From NCBI GenBank assembly GCA_009823395.1, contig CM020509.1, positions 18,789,501-18,853,500 on the forward strand: a stretch of 64,000 nt of DNA. Direction: 5' to 3'. This DNA is from Thamnaconus septentrionalis (lineage: Eukaryota > Chordata > Actinopteri > Tetraodontiformes > Monacanthidae). A program made the position numbers and the translations under genes. Of this stretch, positions 29,395-42,519 are shown piece by piece (positions within the stretch are counted from its first letter, which is position 1; the number at the start of each line of letters is the position of its first letter). The notes beneath the pieces are model-generated. The model saw only the letters and a list, made by a program, of their open reading frames with translations. It made no database searches and was not told where the DNA came from.

Positions 29395-29697
29395 CTCCCA
29401 GACAGTAAAATCGATACTCACATTAACCCGTGACGTCGCTCATAAAGGACAGTGACACCGCGTTTGAACAGCTCCCTTCAGAAACAACAAGGCTCCCTAA
29501 TCTCACCTCTTGTCACTGACATGTCTGTTTGTTCTCGTCAGCTGCTTTTAGGGAGAGAAAAAAACCAAAACAAACCTCCCCAAAAACCGCCTGTTTAAGA
29601 TGTGTTTCTGCAAAAAAAAGAAAAAGAAAGAAAGAACGAAAGAAAAGGAAAGTGTGTATATGTCTTCAACCGTCCATCTGTCAGTGTGTGGGCCAGG

Positions 29698-29733
<36 letters not shown>

Positions 29734-30423
29734 AGCAGCGGTGAGGAGGAGGAAACACACTAATGAGTGAATGCATATAGGAAGCTAAAAATCATCCCAT
29801 GAGAGCGCGCAAGTGTAGGCGAAAAGTCATTTATAATGCATGAGGTTTGTTTGGTCTGAGCTGAGCTATGAGGCGCTAAAGTGTTTTCGAAATACATGAG
29901 GTTTTTTTTCTTTTTTTCTTTCCTCCAGTGCTCCGCAAACAAGACAAAAGTGAAAGTCCTTAAAAAACAAAACAAAACGAAACAGCGAACTTGTTGGAGC
30001 TGAGAGTATAAACAGTGTTCGCTTCGGTTGCTTGAAAACCTTCTGGCTCCGCGAGGTCCGGTTGGCGTCGAGCAAACAAACAAACAAACAAATAAATACA
30101 TCCCAAACGGGACAAAACATAAATTCGCGATATTCCAATAGAGTGGCTGTTGGGATAAATGGTGCGTGCGCATGGTTGACGAAAAATGCACGGTTTGTAG
30201 ACCATTTAAAACGTGTCAGCTTTTCTGTTTAGATTTACGACAGCGCGAGTCAAGCACCGTTTTCTTCATTATTATTATTTTTTTTAAATATTTTTTGTTT
30301 GTTTGTTTAGAATGATGGAACTCTTCACGGAGGGACAGTGATTGATACTTTAAGTCGCGCAATAACGTTACAGATTACAAGAACCACATTTCTAACTTTA
30401 ATGATTAAAAAAGATCGTTTCTG

Positions 30424-30425
<2 letters not shown>

Positions 30426-30473
<48 letters not shown>

Positions 30474-30493
30474 GATGATGATGATGATGATGA
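30426..30493 (+). repeat. Compound (ATT)n-(GAT)n microsatellite
   Basis: About 15 ATT units followed directly by about 7 GAT units. Confidence 0.95.
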
Positions 30494-30951
30494 CCGCATA
30501 ATAAATAAATAATAAAAAAGCCAGGAGACCAAAAACCTCCAGTCGCCAGCAGTTAATTAGAGAACAAACGTTTTTTCTGTCTTCTTAGATTATTTTAAAA
30601 AAAAAAAAAAAACAGAAACAAAACAGAGACACATCTGTTTGGTTCTGATACAAATGTATGTGAAAATATCAGCCGTCACATTAGATTATGAAAAAAAAAA
30701 CCCACCCAAAACTAAAAACACACACTTGCTTGTTTTCCCTCCCCAAGTTTATCCAAAGTTGCTTGATTTCCCGGATACCCTCAATGCAACGGAATGCGTC
30801 ATTTACCCGTGTCAGGGTTGCCAGAATATGATCTATATGATCCAGGTGGTTGGAAAAAAAAAAATATTTTGGGTTTCGGAATCTTGGATTGAACCAAAAC
30901 AACATCACACAACACACAGGCCCAAGGTGAGGCGAGAGGTGTTCTGTGGTT

Positions 30952-30952
<1 letters not shown>

Positions 30953-30998
<46 letters not shown>

Positions 30999-31023
30999 AA
31001 CAAACGCGCGCACACGCACGCAC
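30953..31023 (+). repeat. (CA)n microsatellite with CAAA and GC-rich end
   Basis: CA dinucleotides, then CAAA units, then alternating CG/CA steps. Confidence 0.93.
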
Positions 31024-31183
31024 AGGGTTATTCGAATTTAATTCATCTGCAAGAATTTAAAGCAGCCGAGCAAAAATGGAAACACTTTGTCCCTCTTGGC
31101 TCCGCTCAAACAAAGAGAATGTTTGTCGGAAAGATTATTCAGTGTTTGTGTCTGTGTGCGTGCTTGTTTGTGTGTGTCTCTCT

Positions 31184-31185
<2 letters not shown>

Positions 31186-31224
<39 letters not shown>
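31186..31224 (+). repeat. (GT)n microsatellite
   Basis: About 19 GT units. Confidence 0.95.
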
Positions 31225-31227
<3 letters not shown>

Positions 31228-31780
31228 AGGTGCTGCTGGTGGAGGAGGCTTGTATATTGTCCCTGGGTCAATGCAGGAGCCAAGGTTGGTGGAAATCTAC
31301 ATAACATTACCATCTGTTAAACTTCAAACCTCTCCAACGCCACACACACACACGCACACACGCGCACACACACACGGTATACTTTACACCGACAGAAGTG
31401 GGGGAGAGTCTATAGAAATGTAATGTATGCTCTTCAGGCCTCTCCAGCTCCACTTCCACGTCCTCCTCCTTCTCCTCCTGCTCGGCGCTGAGAGCCGACA
31501 AGAGCCCAGGATGAGGCCCGCCGCCGGTGCCCACCGCCGAGAGCCAGGGACGAGGAAGACGAGCGACTTCGGGTGGCGGAAAGTAGTCGGTAGGAAAAAG
31601 TTGAGCGCCGAAGCCTCTCCCCCACCCCCTCCCACCCCCCTCCCTCCATCCTGCAAGTCAAACGTGGCCGAACGTCAGAAGCTGCAACCTGGGTGGATTT
31701 CATGTGGAATATCAGCGAGCTCGCTGCCACAGCTGAACAACCAGCCAACACTCTTTCCCCCTGAGGGCCTGCGAACTCTC

Positions 31781-31814
31781 TCTCTCTCTCTCTCTCTCTC
31801 CCTCTCTCTCTCTC
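31781..31814 (+). repeat. (CT)n microsatellite
   Basis: CT dinucleotides with one interruption, followed by a short (CA)n tract. Confidence 0.93.
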
Positions 31815-31969
31815 ATACACACGCACACACACACACACAGGTCCCTGTGAAGGAGCAGGCGGAGCCGGCAGTTGCACATCTGCATTTCAAACGCAGACTC
31901 TCTGGGATTCATTATTAATTAGCCTGCTGAGCCCTCGAGAACCGCCGGAGCTGTCGTCAAACACACTCG

Positions 31970-32009
<40 letters not shown>

Positions 32010-32699
32010 GTACGCACACGTGCACGCACACCTCGTGACCCCTTTGCCCCCGCTGTTCTTGCAGCTAGCGAGTGCCCACCGGAATACTGAGCGGTTACAG
32101 GGGGCGGCCCCTCCCTCCGTCCCTCCCTCCCTCCATCCGATGACATCACCGCCCCTCCAACGCCCCCCCACAACCCACCTATTTTCCTTCTTTTTTTTTT
32201 GTTTCCCCTTTTTCAGTTGCAGCTTAATGTTTGGTAAAGGATGATAAATTAGAGGAGTAGATGGTTTTATTAAGCCGAGCGGCGGCGGTGGAGCTGTCTT
32301 TAAAATACCAAATTAAATTGAGTTGTTTGGCACGCAGGCGCCGCGCGCAAACTAAATGACATATGTGAGAAGATGAGAGGAGCCCGAAGAGGCGAGCTAC
32401 CTGTTCTCACGTCACATCAATAAACGTTAGCAAACTCTCTCCCTGCCGTTCCTCTTCCTCTCCCTCACTTTCACTCCCGGCTCTTTGTGGGAAGGAGGAG
32501 AAACGGAGCTTCGCTCCCCTCTAATTTGGTCGTGTGTGCGTACGTGTGTGTGTGTTTTTCTCTCTGTGTGTGTGTGTGTGTGCGTGCGCTAACCTCCACC
32601 AGCAGCAGATAGAGGCAGATCAGAAAGACACACAGTGATTATGCATGAGGAATGTCTCCAGGGTCCAAACGAGAGAGAAACTGGGAGAGAGTGTTGGGG

Positions 32700-33480
32700 G
32701 TGGGTGAGGAGGAGGAGGAGGAGGAGGTGAGGGGGGGCGGCATCAAACGCAGTGCAGTGAGGAACCTCTGTCCACGACGCGCGACGTCCCTCTGCTGCGC
32801 CGCCGCACAGTTTACAAAAATAAACACGACAGGAAGAAGAAACGAAGGCGAACGCTGCAGGTTTTCCAGCCCATTGTGCCGCCGCCTCTGTTGTTGTTGC
32901 CCACGGCCGCATTAGTATGCAGGGAGAGCCCAGGAAGCGGCGGCGCTCGACGCCGAGGATCGTTGGAGAGCATCAGGTTGAGCCTGATTGGCGGCGGCGG
33001 CGGCGGCTGCGACGACAACGACTGCTAATATTTTGTCAGCGAAGGATCTTGAGAGAGTTTCAGCTCGTTTTTTTTTTTTTTTTTTCCCTTCAGCCTCGAC
33101 GCTTGGTCGTGTGAACGGCGGAAACAGGGGCTGAGATAACGTTACCGCGACCAGCCTGGGGGTGCAAAAGGTGGAGCAGGCGGTGACCCCCCCCACGACC
33201 TCCCCCCCACCCCCACCTCACACCTCTTCAACCCCCAAGACACACATCAACACCCCGAAGCTGGGCTCTCCGCTGGGCTCAGGGCTCCGACCCGGAGAGC
33301 TGCAGGGGCCGAGAGGTTCTGGCAGCAATTTGTAGGTAATTGCTTCATTTAGCGGCTTCTCCGCTATCGCAGCCTCGCAACTCTTCCACTTAGGGGCCTG
33401 GCAGCGGCCCCGGCCGGAGACGCCGCTCGGCTGTCACCTCCCATCTCCATTCTACCGGTAACGCGGGAGGCTAAAAACTC
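32700..33480. other. CpG-rich block upstream of pou3f4
   Basis: A GC-rich stretch with many CpG dinucleotides, for example around 32775-32805, 32935-33020 and 33370-33480, inside otherwise AT-rich intergenic DNA. It could be a CpG island marking a distal promoter or enhancer. No coding frame is recognised. Confidence 0.4.
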
Positions 33481-35157
33481 ACTTGTGCCCCACTGGGGGG
33501 AGCTGTTGGGGGGGGGGGGGGTCGGACTCGATTCTGGTTGAGATTCAGAGGCGGGAAAGTCGGGAGCATCGAGCTAGCGCGCGCAACACTCACGCACGCA
33601 CGCACGCAACGGGTCGAGGGCCTCGTGGAGAATTCTGGGAAGTGGCTCTGCGAGAGTTCTAGTGGGAGAGCGAGAGAGAGCGAGAGAGAGAGAGAGAGAG
33701 GGCGATCCTCGACAACACAGCGCAGCCTTTGTTAGATGAAACGAAGAATCTGGGGCAAAAAAAAATATCGAAGAATCTGCCCAAATGTTGTTACAAGTTT
33801 GCGTCTCCGAAAGGGAATTCTCCTCCGCCAACCTCCCTGCTCCTTCCACTCACTGGAATGCACGTGTATTGCATGTCCTTTGGTTCGGCACCAATTCCAC
33901 CTGGACTCCTCCGAAAGGGGAAGAACAACAAATATGGGAAACATTCAATCCAGAATAATATGTTTATCCAGCGAGCGGCGGGCGAGCGGCCCTCTGATGT
34001 GGTTCTGCTGCCAGAGCATGTGTGCGTTGTTTGCGTTGGACGTGTGAGACGAGGAGAGGGGAGAACCTCCGCAAGCGGGGTCCAGGAACTCCGGGGGTGA
34101 GGAGGAGGAGGAGGAGGAGGAGGAAGAGGGGGCTCTCGCCCTCTCTCTCTCTCTTTCTTGAATTTCCCAACGTGTGTCTATACGTCCGCAGGATGTAAGT
34201 GAACGCGGCCGCCGCTCAACGTTACAGAAACAGCCGCGTTCCCGAGACGTCTCGGTTACGGCGGCGCTCCTCGCGGAGAAGGAAAATAAAGTTTATCTTC
34301 CCGACCTTCCTCTAATTGTCTGCACATGGGGGTTAAGTGTAAAGAAAATACCAGAAAGTGAGATGAACTCTCCCCGCTCGGGTTGGAGAGATGCAGATAT
34401 GCCGTTTTCTGTTTTTTTTTGCCAAGTCCTCTTGCGTTTTTTTCAAAGCGGCGGCTGGGCCGGGACAGAACCATGCAGAGAACAACAGGAGCTGGAGACT
34501 GTCAATAATTACACCAGATTACCTCTAAAGTCAAGCGCTGGTGAGCGTCGGCCAAAGCGACATTGACGAAACCCTCATTGGCCGGTCAATGTTTAAGCAG
34601 GAAGTTGTGCTGTTGGTTGGAACGGCTGCAACTGGACCGTTTGAGGAGTGGGTTCTTTTTATGGCCCCCCCTTGCAAAAGGTGAGCTAATGGTCTAGAAT
34701 GGTCAAGGAAGTCTAAAAATACTTTCCCCATGACCAAGTAACCGGAAAGATGCCAGTTCTTTGTTAGCTTGCGGCAGTGGTTCTGAAATAATGACTTTTG
34801 GGTAAATACCTCAACGCCATACAATGTCACACTTGCACTATTTGAGGCTAAATTAGCCTGTTTTGTTGGCACACGGAGTATCAACATACTATTTCAGTGG
34901 AACACAGAGACCAAGTGGGCCGGTTGTGCTAGTTTCAGAGACAGTGTTGCTAAGCGAAATGGTCACACTAGAAATAAAGAGTATAAATGAGTTGCTCATA
35001 GTTGAACATCGTGCTTAATGAGCTGACCAGGGTGGGACTGAGATGCAAGTACCACTTTAAAAAGGAGAGTCAGGTCTAATGCACTTGAAATACATGTGTA
35101 GTTGATATAATGTTGATATACTTTTGAGTTTTGTCGCTTGTGTGTGCACAAGTGTGC

Positions 35158-35159
<2 letters not shown>

Positions 35160-35232
<73 letters not shown>
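35160..35232 (+). repeat. (TA)n microsatellite
   Basis: About 36 TA units, followed by TACA/TATG variants to about 35270. Confidence 0.96.
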
Positions 35233-35236
<4 letters not shown>

Positions 35237-36520
35237 CACACACATATATGTATATATATATGTATATATACAAATGTATTTTTGATTCAGATGTGAATTC
35301 CACTTGGCTTAACATTGTTGCTTTGTTTTTGAGATGGACGTCCATTCTTCTGCTTTGACCCTCCAAAAAGTGTTTACAATAGATCTGAAGATACTATAAC
35401 CAATCAGCTCTGTTTTGGCTGTGAGAAATCACAAAGCTATGCTCCAAGCAACCAATTAAAAAAAACAACACAGAAGAAGAAAAGTGAAAGAAACAATAAC
35501 TGATTGGCTGGTGCTAAAGGCAATAAAGAAAGAAATTAAGTAAAATAAAATAAAAGTGAACCAGCCATGCAGCACTACCCACAGGGAATTGCTGCATGAA
35601 TAATCTTGCCCCCTCTGCGTTGCCGCGAGCTATAGCTACTGGCTAAACACCAAGCAGTACAATCTGATTGGTCTGCTTCAGCGCGATAGCCAGAAGAATT
35701 GGTCCGTTCCTTTTTTCCGAGTCTCCCCTTTGCAAACTACGGGCTCGTTAACAGATTGGCTACGTGAGAGGAATCCCAACTGCCTGGGAAACGCTGCGTC
35801 TGACGAGCTGGACGTCAGCTAACTTCAACATCACTTCCCGAAGTCGCGGAGAGGAACCTTGTCCTACAGTAGCGCCTCGCAGCCGCTCTTTTTGTAAATA
35901 TACGGCCGCACTTTATATTTTCCAAATTAGCCCCATTGTTTAAAGTGACGGCAGTGTCGCTCCAGTGCACTATTGTAATTCCCTTAACAGCAACGCTGGC
36001 TGACCTGACGCACTAGCGAACGCACTTTTCATCCTCAGTCTGTTCATTTATTTTTTGGAGTGAGGCAGGTTTGAAAAAAAAGAAAAAAGAAGAAAAGAAA
36101 GAAAAGTGGACGACAAAACGGGGGGGCATCCTGCGGACAGCTGGGGAACAACTGACAGACCTTCTGCTGCCACGTTCATGTCTAAAGGCAGGAAACAAAA
36201 CACAACAAAACAAACACAGGGATCTGGCAGAGTGACACACCTAAAGGTGACACACTCTGCTGCTGCTGCTGCTGCTGCTCCCAGTTCACTGGGCCAAAAA
36301 GTGTCCAGTCCTGCCGCCTTTCACCTCCCCTTCCTCACCCTCCGCCCCCCCCCCCCCACCAACTCCGCCCCACCCTCCCCTCCACACTGCCTGCCTCTTT
36401 TTCCCCCCTGAAAGAGGGTCTTATTGTGGCGATGTCAGCTGTCTCAAGGGCACCAGGAACAAAGACGCTTTTCACCCCTCTGCATATCCTCCTTGCATCC
36501 GTCACTCTCTCACCTCTCAC

Positions 36521-36522
<2 letters not shown>

Positions 36523-36552
<30 letters not shown>
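36523..36552 (+). repeat. (CT)n microsatellite
   Basis: About 15 CT units inside a pyrimidine-rich region. Confidence 0.92.
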
Positions 36553-36555
<3 letters not shown>

Positions 36556-36965
36556 CTCCCTCTCCTCCCCGACTCCCCCGTATCATGCAATCCCCTCGTT
36601 TGTTTGCAACCCCTTCACCCGCTCCCTCCCACCCTCCCCAACCCCTAACCCCGCCGCACCCCTCTTCCTCCTCTCACCTTTGTTTTGGCGTACGTGCGCG
36701 CGTGTGTGCGCGTGCGTGCGCGCTTTGCCACCGAGGCGCAGGGGCAGGTTGAAGTGGTAACAGAGATGATGGTGGTTTGCGACGCTGCAGAAATGCTAAG
36801 CAGGAGCCCGAAAGCTCTCTGATGACTTTCACCCGGGGTTTGTGTTTGCGATTTTTTTTTTTTGTGTGTTGCCGCGATGAGCGGCACCCCACCCACCCGA
36901 CCCCGCCCCTTCCCACCCTCCGTGCTCCCTGCGTCTGGAGGAGAGGAGGGGAAGAAATACACGGA

Positions 36966-36967
<2 letters not shown>

Positions 36968-37021
<54 letters not shown>
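36968..37021 (+). repeat. (CAG)18 trinucleotide repeat
   Basis: Eighteen uninterrupted CAG triplets. The frame is open as poly-Ala/Gln/Ser but has no recognisable gene around it. Confidence 0.96.
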
Positions 37022-37022
<1 letters not shown>

Positions 37023-37292
37023 TGGTGGAAATACACAATGTCAAGAGAGCTCAGAGTGCGGCTACAACAGCGGATGCCTCCTTGGCCGAGTGTGTGGAGG
37101 GTGCGGGGAGGCGTTGGAGGGCGGCGGTGGGTGGGTGGGAGGTGCGGGGGGGTGCAGTGGGGGTACAGCGGAGCATAACAAACAGGATCCACCTTTCTGC
37201 TTGGCTAATTTTCCCCATTAAAACAGCCCAGCAGGAGCCTCAGCAGCACACCAGCTGGAACAGGGGTTATTTTAGTGCCTGTCTTTCACCAG

Positions 37293-37325
<33 letters not shown>

Positions 37326-38625
37326 ACTCTTGCATCTATTTTGGTGGTGGTGGTGGTGGTGCGAGGTTTTGGGTGGGTGGGGTGGGCATAAAGATCTTCC
37401 ATATAGGAGCGGATTCAATTCACTGATATTAATTTCCTCCTCTCCAGTCATGCATAAACAAAGGAAATCTCCTCTGCTGTCGACAACAGTGTGTGTGTGT
37501 GTGCGTGTGTGCGTTTCGCCCCGCCGAGCCGCGCCACGCCGCCGCTATAATGTGCGCGCCACTGATATTGATGTATGTGCCCGTATTTGCCCAGTCATCT
37601 CTTTATGTGGCCGGCCCTCCTCTCCTCTGTCTCAGTCAGATCCTAAACTAATCCCCAACCCTGCTACTCTGACAAGAAAATCCCCTATTTTAATGCGTGC
37701 GCACACACACACACACACACACATCTTAGCCTCTCTATCTCTAGCACACACACACACACACACACTTTTTTTTTTTCCCCTCTGTACCTGTGTGAGGCTT
37801 CTCGTCACCTTTATACGTTCCCCCTAAGTCTTCACGCTGCGGTTGCCGTTTGTGACATTTTGTCGCGCTAACAGGCGGCTAATAAAATGCCTCTTTTTCT
37901 CTTTTCCTTCCTTCCTTCCTTCTGTCTTTCCTTCTTTCTTTTTTTTTTTTTTTTTTTACGCGTTCATGCAAAAATGTGTCTCTCAGCACAGCGCCGCACA
38001 GCGCCACTGGCTTTCAGGAAACAAGCTGTTACAGTCCATTTACTGTAAGAAAACAGTGATTAGACGGGAGAAAATTGCGCCGCTGTAATCAGAGGGTTGT
38101 TGTGTTGCTAAAACAAAACACTTAGCAAGCAGCACATTTCCAACACTTCCGAGGGAGCGGCGGCCACACGGCCTCTTGATGTGGACGCTGTCATTCTTTT
38201 TATGTATTTCGTGCACATCAACCTCGTTGTGTTTCATTTTCTGTCTGATTTGTTTTCGTGTTTGCAATAAAGTTCTGCCCTGCTGTACTGAATTCCAATT
38301 CACGTTTCCGTTCTTTAAGTGTGCTGTGCGCGCGAGTGTATGTCCCACAATGTGGACCCAATGATGGAAAATAAAATTGCAGAGTAAAATGTTGTATGTT
38401 CAGCTTTGTGGTTAATTTGTTTTAGCTCTTGATAACAAAAGTACAAAAAAAAAAAAAAAAAAATCTAACCACTTAATCCAGCTCAGGTCTTTTTGGACAG
38501 ATTTCACTAACAAACAAAAGGTCCAGTAATCCAGTGAAACCACAGCTTTATAACTATAATCTGTCAATGAACTGGGAATAAGGTAATTCTGTCCTTCTTC
38601 TGCTCGCCCCACTTTTCAGAAAGTG

Positions 38626-39005
38626 ATGCTAAGGCTACAGTTCTAAACCCCTAACCCTTTGTGATGTCATAAAGGGGCGGTGACGCCCCACTAGTAACCT
38701 CTGCACCCCCCAGCCAGGTGTGGCCACCTCACAGCCACCTGGTGTTTGTACTCACATGGCTACATGCTAAGGCTACATTTCTAAACCCCTAACCCTTTGT
38801 GATGTCATAAAGGGGCGGTGACGCCCACTAGTAACCTCTCCACCCCCAGCCAGGTGTGGCCACCTCACAGCCACCTGGTGTTTGTACCATGGCTACATGC
38901 TAAGACACAGCCACCTGTGATGTTTGACGCCCACTAGTAACCTCTCCACCCCCAGCCAGGTGTGGCCACCTCACAGCCACCTGGTGTTTTGTACCCCACA
39001 TGGAG
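38626..39005 (+). repeat. Minisatellite, unit about 138 bp, 2.8 copies
   Basis: Copies start at 38626, 38764 and 38897. Shared blocks include CCAGCCAGGTGTGGCCACCT and CACAGCCACCTGGTGTTT. The third copy lacks about 30 internal bases, covering the AAACCCCTAACCC and TGATGTCATAAAGGGG parts. Confidence 0.93.
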
Positions 39006-39924
39006 AGGCCACAAGGTGACAACAGCTCCAAGCAGGAAGCTAAAAAGCAAGATTTTTTTTTTTGCAGGACGCTGTAAACAGAGGGCTAATCCTGGAGTTA
39101 TCTATAGCGATGAAACATGCGGCTGCTCCGCAAGAGTGCGTGACGACAAAAAAAAAACAAAGGTACGCCGGTGTCGCTCCACGACATTGAGAACGCAACG
39201 TGCTTGCCATGCAGGCGCTCGGCTCGGCCGTATCGGCGAGGAAGGTTGTAATTAACATGCGCAAAGCGAGGGGCGAATTAAAACAGGTTGTTTTAGAATA
39301 ATGTCAAACTTGTGTCCTGAGAGCGAGACGCGGGGCGTTCAAAAGCTCCGGCTCAAGAGTCGCTGCCGAGGTGGCCGCTGCCAAATCTGGCCGGATGTGA
39401 AATAAGTGCCGAGGATTTGTGAAACATTCACCGTGCGTGCGCGTAGATTTGCTGAGATCCGCCCAGCGGCTCCACTTTAATTCTTGATGAGTTAAACAGG
39501 GAGGCTTGGACGGGTGCGTTTGCACGTGTACAGCCTATTTAAACAACGAGTGCCTAAACGGTAAACAAAGATGCTTCCCGCCACTGCGGAAATCTCACAC
39601 TGGTCAGTGGTAGAACGGTAGAATGTAACATTGCATTTCAGCCTGGAGTTTTGTGCTGCAGCCTGCCAGGGTGAATATTTTCACACTGGAGAAAAATGAC
39701 AGGAAACCTGCCGAGTGGATCTCCCATCAATATAGTCTTGTTAATTGTGTGTGTGTGTGTGTGTCGTTCATCGGGCACACTGGCAACAGGCCCAATTATT
39801 TCAGCGAGGCCTTGTTTATACTCAGTGTCACAGATGGATTTAGCGGCTCGAGCTCATTTAATCATTTTCATTGAAGCAACGGAAACGACAGAAAAACAAC
39901 CTGGTCAAAACACAACCGCCGACC

Positions 39925-39961
39925 GACCGACTGACTGACTGACTGACTGACTGACTGACTG
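39925..39961 (+). repeat. (GACT)n tetranucleotide repeat
   Basis: About eight GACT/ACTG units after a short GACC run. Confidence 0.93.
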
Positions 39962-41531
39962 TCACATTAACTCTCTTTAGATTCTCCTGCTTCAGTCCAG
40001 GTTGCGTAGAAGTTGTTTTCCTCACAGCAGTAAACTCTTTCATCTCTGGATTAAGACGACCTGAGTGAGGATTCCCCCCCACCCCCCCACTCTGTGTTTT
40101 TATTTCTCTTTAGCAGAAAGTCACTATGAAATCATATATTATATTCCTGTTTATAATCTATTACCATTAAGCTTGTTCCATATTAATCGATATGAAAAAA
40201 ACAACAGTAATTTACCTTCACATTTCTCCTCAGAGTGACAGAATAGTGAGATATGCTTGAACTATTTTCCTTTCTTGTCGCTCAACTTGGTTGTTGACAA
40301 AACTGAAGTTGTGGTACAGCGTGGCCGTGCATTATATGGGCTGATGAGCGACCATTGTGTTCAATTATGTGCAGCTGTGCCGCCAAAACCCATTTGCTCA
40401 TTCAACAGAATATCATATTTTAATATCTCTTCACCTATAAGTGATTGTTCTTTGTGAAAGGGCTAAAAAAATAAAAATAAAGCAACATACTGCTGCATCG
40501 TTGGAGCTGTGAAGCTCCATGGGAAAGTCCAGTGTAGAAAAAGGCAGTGAATGAAAAGGCAGGCTGGCTGTGACCTTGGAGAGTCTATTCACGACCTCAG
40601 AAAATAACTGGGTGCACCAGTCGGACTGACGGCTTCAATCACGTCAGGAGGGTTTTTTTTTTTTTTTTTGCCAACCGCTTTGCACTCGGCACGCTCCGTC
40701 TCTGAACGGCGTATACGCCAGCATTTAGTTTGTAATTCCTGCTAATTTCATTATTTTATAGCACAATAACAACGATGATAAAGCGCCACAATTACGCCGT
40801 TAAACTTGTTAATATAAAAACAAACGACTGACGTTTAACGGCGGCAAACCCAGCGTGCCCAATGACCAATTAGCACGCGCGCAGCGCGGCTGTTGCGGCG
40901 CCGACTGAAATATGAGAAACATAAATAATAGAAACTAATCTGATGTATTTTTTTTTTTTTTTTTAATGCATTTCTTTCCTCCCCATGCTGAATGTTGCCG
41001 CATGCAGCATGGGGAGAAAAAAAAGCGCCACCGTCTTCTAGCAGCCAGGAGGGATGAGGTGCAGTTGACCTTGACATATGCGTGGACACACACACACCAC
41101 GTAGGGCTGGGGAGGGTGGAGGTGGGGGGGGGTGTGGGGGGGGGGGGGTGGCGGGACTGAGAAATGGCAGTTCAGCAGCTCAGTTAGATGGTAAATGTGT
41201 CTTTAAACAATGCACGCTGACGCTTACACACGCAACACTTAGTGGCCGGTCGGCGATATAAGATTGATTTGGTCCACGCTCACGCACGCGTTTCGGCTGT
41301 GGGAGGGAGTGGGGGTGAGGGTGGGGGGGTTAAAAAAAAACAAAAAACACGCACACGCACGTACGTACGCACGCACGTGCGCGCACGCACAACACACACG
41401 CGAGGGGGAAATTGAGTGATGTGATTCAGGACACCTCTCGGCAGCCACTCTGCTTTCCATCCCGACGCCTGAGCTGAATACTAATCACTGGATCACATTA
41501 CACAGAGAGAGGGAGGAAGAGAGGCAGAGAG

Positions 41532-41566
<35 letters not shown>
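41532..41566 (+). repeat. (GA)n microsatellite
   Basis: GA dinucleotides within a longer purine-rich stretch from 41505. Confidence 0.92.
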
Positions 41567-41569
<3 letters not shown>

Positions 41570-42492
41570 GAGCAGCTATAGGAGGAGGAGGAGCAGCGGC
41601 TGCAGCGGAATAGCGTGGATTATTCCAGATAACAGAAATACTAAGGTGGGCTTTACGGACCGTGGCGATTTTTTTTTTTTTCTTCTTTCCACACTTCCAC
41701 CTTCCCTGTGAGCGGCATGCAAATACTGGCTTTAGTGGCAGGAAAGCATAGAAGAAGAAGGTGGAGGAGGAGGAGGAGGGGAGAGGCCCTGCCCACTTGA
41801 GACAGAGTTGCTCGAGCAGGTCGCTGCCCCCGTAGTTCCTGTCAAGCCTTGTAATGGACATTTTGAATCATTGGGAAATTTATGGTGAAGGAAAAATGTT
41901 CGCTCACTCGAGGCAGTCGTCGTCTTTTTCCGAAAAATTAGGAAAAAGTTTTTTTTTTTTTTTTTTTAAATGGAAACGGGTTTTAGCAAGAACTCTGAGG
42001 CCGTGTACGTTGAGCCCATGTGACCGCGGCCGCTGCCTCTCGCACGTCTACGATGCCCATCATCCATCAACGCTGCAGCTACCCATCACATTAATATGGC
42101 TCTGTCCTCCTCCAGAGAGCGGCGTTCCTCAGGGACAACGTCAGCTGACCTGCAAGAACAATTACAACTTGGCCAACTGACACTAATCCCTGGAGCCTGC
42201 TGCTTTAGTTTACCTCTTCTTCACAAATCACCTCATGGAAACAAAAAAAGCAGCCTTTTCCGAGTGGTTAAAGTGCAGTAGCATAACCAAACCTAAGGAC
42301 TCAACAGACTCTATTGGATGCCTTCAAATCAAAACGTTTCAGTTGATCCAAGTTTTCTTGAACCCATTTCCATTCATGAATGGAAAAATACAGGAAGCAA
42401 CCACCTTGGGTGACGTCAGAGGAGGGAACATTGAGGGTTCTATTGGGCCCAGCAACAGTTAGAGAGTACTTTTTACTCGTAGGGCACAAAAG

Positions 42493-42519
42493 CTGGCTAG
42501 CTAGCTAGCTAGCTAGCTG
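42493..42519 (+). repeat. (TAGC)n self-complementary repeat
   Basis: Six GCTA/TAGC units. The unit is nearly palindromic, so the tract can fold on itself. Confidence 0.92.

Larger units (their letters stand above)
26441..35000. other. pou3f4 upstream flank, proximal part
   Basis: No coding gene recognised. It contains POU octamers at 27034-27041 and 28338-28345, an AT-rich conserved-looking segment at 28140-28345 and TAAT-rich stretches at 31855-31945 and 32225-32370. A CpG-rich block runs from about 32700 to 33480, and CA/GT, CT and ATT microsatellites are common. Confidence 0.6.

Noticed and set aside
30639..31304. Plus-strand open frame of 221 codons
   Set aside because: Dominated by CA/GT repeat translations (poly Thr-His, Cys-Val). 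The remaining parts show no family signature.
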